DNA of 18,366 nt from positions 1-18,366 of the forward strand of contig VBLU01000007.1 of assembly GCA_005879065.1 (NCBI GenBank), in the 5' to 3' direction. The stretch is from Methanobacteriota archaeon. GTDB taxonomy: Archaea > Thermoplasmatota > Thermoplasmata > RBG-16-68-12. Both the position numbers and the translations under genes were made by a program. The notes under the pieces were generated by a model. The model was given only the letters and a program-made list of their open reading frames with translations, was not told the origin of the DNA and did no database searches. This document shows positions 13,060-18,366 of this stretch, in pieces (within the stretch, counting starts at the first letter, position 1; every line of letters starts with the position of its first letter).

Positions 13060-15720
13060 TCAAGCCGCGGCCTTGGACAAGAGGTGGTAGTCGAGGCCGG
13101 AGAGCATGGGGTTGAAGTAGTAACCCCGCACCCAGGTGCGCTCCACATGGAAACTCCTCGATTGATAGACCCACAGGTAGGGCACATCGTCCACGACCGC
13201 GCGCGTGGACAGATCCTGATACATCCGGTCGCGCCTCGTCTGGTTCAGCTCGGCGGCCGCGGCATCGATCAAACGGTCCAAGGTCCCGTTGCTGTATCCC
13301 ACTCGACCGGCGAACAGCCCGCCCGTGCGCAGGAACGGGACCACGTAGTCGTCGGGATCCGCGTAGTCGGCACGCCAGCCCAAAAAGAAAATCGGGAGTC
13401 CCTTCGCCCGGAGCGTCATGAGATACGCGGGCCAATCGAGGGTCCGGACACCGACCGTAATCGGCCCGGCTCCTTCCTGATCGTGCAGCGCCTCGAGGCC
13501 TTGCCTCAGGACGAGACATCCTTGTCGGCGCTCCGTGTTCCCCGCGTTGTAGTACAGCGTGATGTTGAATCCCGTGGTCCAATAGGGAGTCTGCCGGAGT
13601 TCCGTCGCCGCCCTGGTTAGGTTGTACGTGAACAAGGGCGTACTCATGTTGTATCCGGGAATCCCCTTCGCGATCGGGCCGCGGAGTTGGATGCCGCTCT
13701 TGAACGTCACGTTGTCCATGAAGCCGTCGTAGTCGAAGGCATCGCTGAACGCCCTCCGGACATGAATGTCCGAGAAAAAGGTCGGCGGGACTTCGAGGCG
13801 GTCAGGCACTGCGGAGCCGTTGATCGCCTGGTTGTAGCCGAACACGGTCACATCGAATGAAGGTCGGTCTTTCACGATCCGGAGGGAGGTGTACCGGGGC
13901 GTTCCATCGGGATTCATCACGTCGAATTGGTGGTCCCGGTTGATCGCCGCGGCGTCCGCGTCTCCGGAGAGCAGCATGAACTCGCGGGTGACGACGTCGT
14001 TCGCCTTCTCGATGCGGACCTCCTCCAAAGGAGCTAGCGTCCCCCAATACTGGTCGAAGCGGTCCAGGACTACCGCCTGGTTCGGCACCCACGTGCTCAG
14101 TTCGAAGGGGCCGCTGCCGCAATCGCGATGGCGATCCAAAATGTCGTTGCGGATTCCCCAGTAATCCCACGGTCCGGCGCACGCCTCCTCGACGATGGAC
14201 CCGACGGTGAAGGCGATCGACTGAAGGAACGCGGGGTACGGGCGCGTCAGGTGTATTTGAATTTGGTTTGTCCCGACCTTCTCGACCGTCGAGTTGCTCA
14301 CGGCCCAGGCGACGGTGCGATTCATCGGTTTCATCGACCATGCGGCCCCTTGGGCCGCCGTCTCGAGGACCTTCTGAATGTTCCACGGGATGTCCGTCCG
14401 AGACGGAAAGGCCGTGTCCGCGTAGTCGGCCAAGGTGCACGACCGATTCGCTTGCGGTCCGCAACCTACCATGTAATTCGCGACGTGATTCGTGAGAACC
14501 TGTTCCAGAATCCAGGATGGTCCGTTGGGATCATGCATGGCGAGGACCCGTCTAATCGAATACACGACGTCGTCGGCGTCCATGACCGCGCCGCTGTGAA
14601 ACTTCACGCTCGGTCGAATATTGAACGTGTAGTTCCTCCCGTCCGCCGATATCCCGCCATTCGCCACCGTCGGCACCTCGGTCGCGAGACGAGGCAGGAG
14701 GACCGTGATGTTCTCGAGGCCTGGTTGGTACCAGACGAGCGTCTCGTACACGTTTTGCAGAATCTCGACGCCTGCGGTCTCGATATCGGCCGCGGGATCT
14801 AGGGAGTTCGGCTCGCCGAAGGAGACGGTGGTAAAGACGCCTGGATGTTTCAACTGCAGGGGCGGCGCCGTCGGTATCACTCGGATCGTATATCCCGCCG
14901 ACGCCGTCTTTGTCCCGTAGACGGTCGGCAGGGTCAACGTGAGCCGAACGAAGAAGTTCCCTGCGGATGTGAATGTATGGCTCGTGACCCCCACCGACTC
15001 CGAATTGCCCCCCGTGTCTCGGGTGCCGTCCCCCCAGACATACGTGAAAGTCGTGAAGAGAGAGGAATCGTCTGCCGCCGGGACGACGACCGCGGCGCCT
15101 CCCGCGGATTGATTCGACCGATTGTTCCAGGCCCATGTATAGGCCCAGGAAGCGTTCCCGCTGAACCGAACAGAAGCCCCCACGGCCACCATGGTCTGAT
15201 CTGCGGTGAGAATTGCCGAACCAGGACCGAGGATGCAGTCGCCAGAACAGACGCCTGACACGGGCGCCGCCGGTGACGCGATTTCCGAAGGGGGAAGCCG
15301 AACGTGGATGAACAACGACTTCGCGTCGTTCGTCACTTCGCCGCCTTTGCTGTCCGTGACCATCAGCGCGCCCACGTACCGGCCGGGTACCGGATACCGG
15401 TGGGACGCGAAAGCGCCGGTGGCCGTGGAATTGTCGCCGAAGTTCCAGGTGTAAGTTAACGCGTCTCCATCGGCATCCCTGGCCTGTGCCGTGAAGTTCA
15501 ACGACTCACCCGTGTCCGCAAATTCCGAGCTCACGTTCGCGTGGTCGATTGTCGGAGCCTGATTCGGAGATCGAGAGACGAATACGAGTGCCGATGTGAT
15601 CGCGACGACGACGACCCCGATCGCCGCCAGTTTTCGCCATGGGCTCTCCACGGAGGGAGGACGGATGGATGGAATGCTCGGGGGCGAGCCCTCTGTCTCT
15701 GGTTCAGGTTCCAATCGCAT
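13060..15720 (-). CDS. Membrane-anchored family 5 (peptide/nickel) substrate-binding protein with two PKD domains
   Basis: From ATG 15720 the protein has 886 residues. A short acidic, Pro-rich cytoplasmic N-tail precedes one transmembrane helix (31-49, LAAIGVVVVAITSALVFV), which would act as an uncleaved signal anchor. Two PKD-type beta domains follow: 55-140 with TWNFGDNSTATG, and about 170-283 with YVWGDGTRDTGG. A bilobed SBP_bac_5 domain fills about 295-880 (FGEPNSLDPA, VVYSIRRVLAM, GPFELSTWVPNQAVVLDRFDQYW, ADYADPDDYVVPFL). The usual role is to capture oligopeptides for an ABC importer; other ligands are possible. Several NxS/T sites fit an exposed glycoprotein. No permease or ATPase gene is next to it. 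The ATG 72 bp upstream (15792) is rejected because the TATA box lies between the two starts. Confidence 0.92.
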   Translation of the reverse strand: MRLEPEPETEGSPPSIPSIRPPSVESPWRKLAAIGVVVVAITSALVFVSRSPNQAPTIDHANVSSEFADTGESLNFTAQARDADGDALTYTWNFGDNSTATGAFASHRYPVPGRYVGALMVTDSKGGEVTNDAKSLFIHVRLPPSEIASPAAPVSGVCSGDCILGPGSAILTADQTMVAVGASVRFSGNASWAYTWAWNNRSNQSAGGAAVVVPAADDSSLFTTFTYVWGDGTRDTGGNSESVGVTSHTFTSAGNFFVRLTLTLPTVYGTKTASAGYTIRVIPTAPPLQLKHPGVFTTVSFGEPNSLDPAADIETAGVEILQNVYETLVWYQPGLENITVLLPRLATEVPTVANGGISADGRNYTFNIRPSVKFHSGAVMDADDVVYSIRRVLAMHDPNGPSWILEQVLTNHVANYMVGCGPQANRSCTLADYADTAFPSRTDIPWNIQKVLETAAQGAAWSMKPMNRTVAWAVSNSTVEKVGTNQIQIHLTRPYPAFLQSIAFTVGSIVEEACAGPWDYWGIRNDILDRHRDCGSGPFELSTWVPNQAVVLDRFDQYWGTLAPLEEVRIEKANDVVTREFMLLSGDADAAAINRDHQFDVMNPDGTPRYTSLRIVKDRPSFDVTVFGYNQAINGSAVPDRLEVPPTFFSDIHVRRAFSDAFDYDGFMDNVTFKSGIQLRGPIAKGIPGYNMSTPLFTYNLTRAATELRQTPYWTTGFNITLYYNAGNTERRQGCLVLRQGLEALHDQEGAGPITVGVRTLDWPAYLMTLRAKGLPIFFLGWRADYADPDDYVVPFLRTGGLFAGRVGYSNGTLDRLIDAAAAELNQTRRDRMYQDLSTRAVVDDVPYLWVYQSRSFHVERTWVRGYYFNPMLSGLDYHLLSKAAA

Positions 15721-15763
15721 TCCTCCCCGCGAGCGAATAGGAAAGCGACCCAACGGCGGGTCA

Positions 15764-15774
15764 TGCTTAATACG
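15764..15774 (-). promoter_or_regulatory. TATA box of the substrate-binding protein gene
   Basis: The minus strand reads CGTATTAAGC, about 48 bp before ATG 15720. Initiation near 15742 gives a leader of about 20 nt carrying GGGGAGGA directly against the ATG. The rest of 15775-15941 shows no gene or clear motif. Confidence 0.55.
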
Positions 15775-15941
15775 TTTTGAAACAAAGTTCAAACTGGGAT
15801 GCGGGAGAGAACGAGAGTCGCCCCTCTGGAATTGCTGGCCCCGGTCCGATCAAACGACGGAATTCCTCGAACAAGCCGCCCTGAGCTGCAGACATCGTGC
15901 TCCAAAGCTTCAATACGGTTTCCTCGGATGCGCAAACCGGC

Positions 15942-16014
15942 GCCGGGGTGACAGAGCGGCTAATGTGACCGACTGCAGATCGGTTTCCTGGGGGTTCGAC
16001 TCGCTCCACCGGCA
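15942..16014 (+). tRNA. tRNA-Cys (anticodon GCA), degenerate in its 3' half
   Basis: The 5' half is normal: acceptor strand GCCGGGG, a 3-bp D stem ACA/TGT, and anticodon stem ACCGA/TCGGT with loop CTGCAGA (anticodon GCA). The T loop TTCGACT is present. The T stem GGGGG/CGCTC contains a G-G mismatch and a G-T pair. The acceptor 3' strand CACCGGC gives a G6-A67 mismatch. The discriminator is A, where tRNA-Cys almost always has U. CCA is not encoded. A weak TATA-like TTCAATAC lies about 28 bp upstream. It may be a working but divergent gene or a decaying copy. It sits 110 bp before cystathionine beta-synthase on the same strand. Confidence 0.72.
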
Positions 16015-16084
16015 CGTCCCGATTGTCTCTCGCCAGGGGCAAGTCGGGTAATCCGACGGGTGAGTGGCATCGAGGCGCACACGT

Positions 16085-16094
16085 TCTTATAACG
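16085..16094 (+). promoter_or_regulatory. TATA box of the cystathionine beta-synthase gene
   Basis: TCTTATAACG is centred about 34 bp before ATG 16124, predicting a leader of about 7 nt. It rules out the GTG at 16064 as start. A 5-bp hairpin (16043-16057, GTCGG/CCGAC) lies between the tRNA and this promoter. Confidence 0.6.
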
Positions 16095-16123
16095 TCAGAC
16101 CTTTGATGTTCCCCGGGGCGGCC

Positions 16124-16849
16124 ATGCGGTATTATGCGAGCATTTTGGAGACCATCGGGAACACGCCCCTCGTCCAGCTGCCGAAGATCATGGACGGTGT
16201 GAAGGGTCTCGTCCTGGCGAAGCTCGAGATGATGAATCCCGGAGGGAGCGTGAAGGACCGCATCGGCGAGAAGATGATCGAGGACGCGGAGGCGAAGGGG
16301 ACCCTGAGGCCCGGTGGAACGATCATCGAGCCGACGAGCGGGAACACCGGGCTGGGCCTTGCCATGGTCGCGGCGATTAAGGGGTACCGGGCGGTGTTCA
16401 CGATGCCGGACAAGATGAGCCGAGAGAAAATCGATCTCCTGAAGGCCCTGGGAGCTCGCGTCGTCGTGACGCCGACGGCCGTGCCGCCGGACCACCCGGA
16501 GTCCTACTACCGGGTCGCGGAACGCATTCATCGCGAGACCCCGAACTCGATCCTGCCGAATCAGTATGCCAACCAGGCGAATCCGCGGGCCCATTACGAG
16601 ACGACCGGACCGGAGATCTGGCGGGACACGGATGGCAAGGTCACCCACTTCGTGTGCGGGATGGGGACCGGTGGGACCATCAGCGGCGTGGGAAGCTACC
16701 TGAAGGAGAAGAACCCGAAGGTCCGAATCATCGGCGTGGACCCGCTCGGTTCCATCCTGAAGGACTATTTCTATAAGAAGGAGGCAATAAAACCTCACAC
16801 GTACAAGATCGAGGGGATCGGAGAAGACTTCATCCCGGAATCCACCTGA
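16124..16849 (+). CDS. Cystathionine beta-synthase, 5' part up to an in-frame TGA
   Basis: This part encodes 241 residues of the PLP-dependent fold type II domain of the cysteine synthase/cystathionine beta-synthase family. The PLP lysine is Lys44 in NPGGSVKDRIG. The substrate loop is EPTSGNTGLGLA, and the phosphate-binding loop is GMGTGGTISGVG. The frame then stops at TGA after GIGEDFIPEST, in the middle of the catalytic domain. The same frame continues directly with the rest of the PLP domain and two CBS modules, so 16124-17494 is a single gene of 456 codons with one internal stop. Condensation of serine and homocysteine to cystathionine is the expected reaction because of the CBS modules and the downstream gamma-family enzyme; cysteine synthase activity is the alternative. 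Unless the TGA is read through or is a sequence error, this fragment should be inactive. Confidence 0.85.
   Translation: MRYYASILETIGNTPLVQLPKIMDGVKGLVLAKLEMMNPGGSVKDRIGEKMIEDAEAKGTLRPGGTIIEPTSGNTGLGLAMVAAIKGYRAVFTMPDKMSREKIDLLKALGARVVVTPTAVPPDHPESYYRVAERIHRETPNSILPNQYANQANPRAHYETTGPEIWRDTDGKVTHFVCGMGTGGTISGVGSYLKEKNPKVRIIGVDPLGSILKDYFYKKEAIKPHTYKIEGIGEDFIPEST
16847..16849 (+). other. In-frame TGA interrupting cystathionine beta-synthase (codon 242)
   Basis: The reading is Glu-Ser-Thr-[TGA]-Phe-Gln-Tyr-Ile-Asp-Glu, with the frame unchanged on both sides. A single G-to-A change in a TGG (Trp) codon would explain it. TGA ends most other genes in this window, so it is a normal stop here. Confidence 0.9.
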
Positions 16850-16870
16850 TTCCAATACATCGACGAAATC

Positions 16871-17494
16871 GTGAAGGTCGCGGACAAAGAGTCGTACCTC
16901 ATGACCCGGCGACTGGCCCGGGAAGAGGCGATCCTCGCGGGGAGCTCGAGCGGGGCCGCCGTGGTCGCCGCGCGCCGCATCGCGGAGACACTGGGACCGA
17001 ACGATGTCCTGGTGGTCCTCTTGCCCGACACAGGGGAACGATACCTGTCGAAAGCCCACAACGAGGAGTGGTTGAAGGAACAAGGATACCTCGAGGAGCC
17101 GGTCGCACCGCTCATGGCCATCCTGCGGGCGAAGGAACGGACGATTCCGGGGGTCATCACGATCGACGTCGCGGCGACCGTCCGGGAGGCGGTCGACATG
17201 ATGCGCCAATACAACGTGTCCCAGCTCCCTGTCCTGGACACCGGGATCCTCGTCGGAAGCCTGCGGGAGGAAAACCTGATGAAAGCGCTCCTGGAGAATC
17301 CGAAGATGTACACGGACTATGTAGCGAAAGTGATGGAGAAGCCGTTCCCGCTCGTCGAACCGGGGGCTGATCTCGAACAGGTCTACAAGCTCCTCATGCG
17401 GGGGAATCCCGCCGTCGTGGTGGGGAAGGAGAACCGGCTCGAGGGCATCATTACCCGGATCGACGTGATCGAGTACCTGGCAGGCCGGGCCTAG
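16871..17494 (+). CDS. Cystathionine beta-synthase, 3' part with tandem CBS domains
   Basis: This is the in-frame continuation of the same gene after the TGA; the first in-frame initiator-like codon is GTG 16871. It contains the last part of the PLP domain (ESYLMTRRLAREEAILAGSSSGAAVVAA and VVLLPDTGERYLSKAHNEEW). Two CBS modules follow over the last ~120 residues (VREAVDMMRQYNVSQLPVLD and LEQVYKLLMRGNPAVVVGKENRLEGIITRIDVIEYL), which usually bind adenosyl ligands such as SAM or AMP and regulate activity. No TATA box or ribosome site precedes the GTG, so independent expression is unlikely. The conserved sequence shows no other damage, which points to a very recent mutation, a sequencing error or readthrough and not to an old pseudogene. 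Confidence 0.82.
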   Translation: MKVADKESYLMTRRLAREEAILAGSSSGAAVVAARRIAETLGPNDVLVVLLPDTGERYLSKAHNEEWLKEQGYLEEPVAPLMAILRAKERTIPGVITIDVAATVREAVDMMRQYNVSQLPVLDTGILVGSLREENLMKALLENPKMYTDYVAKVMEKPFPLVEPGADLEQVYKLLMRGNPAVVVGKENRLEGIITRIDVIEYLAGRA

Positions 17495-17497
17495 CAA

Positions 17498-17507
17498 GGC
17501 TTTTACG
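17498..17507 (+). promoter_or_regulatory. TATA box of the gamma-lyase/synthase gene
   Basis: GGCTTTTACG lies directly after the preceding stop codon and about 37 bp before ATG 17540. It gives a predicted leader of about 9 nt. The gene can thus be expressed even if the upstream gene is broken. Confidence 0.5.
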
Positions 17508-17539
17508 GCGGAGCCGCGACTTCTGCCTGGCGATTTCCG

Positions 17540-18366
17540 ATGCGCTTCGCAACGACGGCCATCCATGCAGGGCAGGAACCGGATCCTCAGACGGGCGCCG
17601 TGACACCGCCCATTTACATGACGTCGACGTACTCGCAGAAGGCGCAGGCCGAGTACGTCTATGGACGAGGCGCGAACCCGACGAGGGACGCGTTGCAGAA
17701 GAGCCTCGCCGCCCTGGAGGCGGGAAAGCGTGCGTTGTCCTTCTCTAGCGGGATGGGCGCCATCACAACGGCCCTCACGCTCCTGAAGAAGGGAGACCAT
17801 GCGATCGTCACGGACGACTGCTACGGGGGCGTGTATCGAATCTTCACCCGGATCATGAGCGGATACGGAATCGAATCGACCTTCCTGGACCTCCGCGACC
17901 TCGTGGACGTGGAGGATGCGTTCCGTCCGGAAACGAAGATGGTCTGGATGGAATCGCCGACGAACCCGCTGATGAAAGTCGTCGACCTGAAGGAGCTCGC
18001 CGTGATCTCGAAAGCTCATGATGCGATCAGCGTCTGCGACAACACGTTCGGGTCGCCCGCGCTGCAGAACCCACTCGGGCTGGGCGTGGACCTGGTCGTT
18101 CACAGCACGACGAAGTACATCGGTGGCCATGCCGACCTCCTCGGGGGAGCCGTCGTCACGGACCGCGAGGACCTGTACGAGAAGCTGAAATTCGCCCAGA
18201 ACGCGCTCGGTGCGGTCCCCAGTCCGTTCGACTGTTGGCTCACCCTCCGCGGGATCAAGACGCTCGGGGTCCGCATGGAGCGGCATTGCGACAACGCGGA
18301 GGCGATGGCGCGGTTCCTCGCGGCCCACAAAGGGGTCTCGAAGGTCCATTATCCCGGGTTGCCGGA
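17540..18366 (+). CDS. Cystathionine gamma-lyase/gamma-synthase family PLP enzyme (3' truncated)
   Basis: The first 275 codons are present and the gene runs off the right edge. It begins MRFATTAIHAGQEPDPQTGAV, as family members do. Tyr41 and Arg43 (YVYGRGANPTRDAL) contact the PLP phosphate of the neighbouring subunit. Asp167 (VCDNTF) pairs with the PLP nitrogen. Lys192 in HSTTKYIGGHADLLGGAV forms the Schiff base. The substrate-binding C-terminal domain begins at DCWLTLRGIKTLGVRMERH. Gamma-lyase releases cysteine from cystathionine, gamma-synthase makes cystathionine from activated homoserine, and sequence alone does not separate them. Placement 45 bp after a CBS-type cystathionine beta-synthase favours gamma-lyase and the reverse transsulfuration route from homocysteine to cysteine. 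Confidence 0.93.
   Translation, partial: MRFATTAIHAGQEPDPQTGAVTPPIYMTSTYSQKAQAEYVYGRGANPTRDALQKSLAALEAGKRALSFSSGMGAITTALTLLKKGDHAIVTDDCYGGVYRIFTRIMSGYGIESTFLDLRDLVDVEDAFRPETKMVWMESPTNPLMKVVDLKELAVISKAHDAISVCDNTFGSPALQNPLGLGVDLVVHSTTKYIGGHADLLGGAVVTDREDLYEKLKFAQNALGAVPSPFDCWLTLRGIKTLGVRMERHCDNAEAMARFLAAHKGVSKVHYPGLP

Noticed and set aside
11675..13582. A 635-codon open frame that would add 205 residues to the HD phosphohydrolase
   Set aside because: The extra part overlaps the 3' end of the substrate-binding protein gene in another frame, lacks family similarity and lies upstream of a TATA box spaced for a start at 12967.
16015..16080. Short dyads between tRNA-Cys and the beta-synthase promoter as a riboswitch or T-box
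   Set aside because: The paired segments are 5 bp, lie upstream of the predicted transcript start and show no specifier or antiterminator-like motif.
16847..16849. TGA as selenocysteine or a reassigned Trp codon
   Set aside because: TGA terminates most other genes here, the position is not a known redox residue of the family, and archaeal selenocysteine use is limited to a few lineages. A mutation or sequence error is simpler.
15767..18349. An 860-codon minus-strand open frame opposite the transsulfuration genes
   Set aside because: It is antisense to two genes with clear catalytic motifs and is very rich in Arg, His and Asp, as expected from the complement of GC-rich coding DNA.
1..18366. 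CRISPR array, insertion sequence or prophage
   Set aside because: No regularly spaced repeats, transposase, integrase or phage structural genes were seen on either strand; almost all of the sequence is accounted for by housekeeping genes.

Overview
This GC-rich window reads as a chromosomal segment of an archaeon, most likely an uncultured member of the Thermoplasmatota. I inferred this from gene content and order, not from a database search. The archaeal markers are an Sss1-type SecE, an Spt5 with NGN and KOW domains, P-stalk proteins aP0 and aL12 (the latter ending in LGALFG), the archaeosine radical-SAM enzyme RaSEA, a DUF5611 protein, a TrmB-type regulator, and ftsZ next to secE and spt5. 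Most transcription units have an A/T-rich box about 24-30 bp before the start codon, which suggests leaderless or short-leader transcripts. Genes inside operons instead carry Shine-Dalgarno sites complementary to the archaeal 16S 3' end.

Layout: 1-214 is the 3' end of a secreted beta-sandwich protein. 251-323 (minus) is tRNA-Thr(TGT). 454-3395 (plus) holds a membrane protein with four zinc ribbons and a SAP-like segment, then RaSEA and DUF5611. 3449-5313 (minus) is the ribosomal stalk operon L1-L10-L12. 5500-6396 (minus) is an acetamidase/formamidase, divergent from a TrmB-family regulator (6575-7396, plus); two inverted repeats lie between them. 7401-11541 (minus) runs ftsZ-A, ftsZ-B, secE, spt5, L11. 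11675-12967 (minus) is an HD phosphohydrolase. 13060-15720 (minus) is a membrane-anchored peptide-binding protein with two PKD domains. 15942-16014 (plus) is a degenerate-looking tRNA-Cys. 16124-18366 (plus) is a reverse transsulfuration pair: cystathionine beta-synthase, interrupted by an in-frame TGA, and a truncated cystathionine gamma-lyase/synthase.

The core is a translation, secretion, transcription-elongation and cell-division cluster. Many archaea have ftsZ-secE-spt5-L11-L1-L10-L12 in one block. Here an amidase and its probable regulator sit between L11 and L1, and ftsZ is duplicated in tandem. The most unusual protein is Spt5, whose NGN-KOW core follows about 150 extra residues that look like an immunoglobulin-type beta-sandwich. 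At the right edge, the sulfur amino acid genes sit directly after a tRNA-Cys whose 3' half departs from the consensus.

I found no CRISPR array, insertion sequence, phage gene or replication origin.
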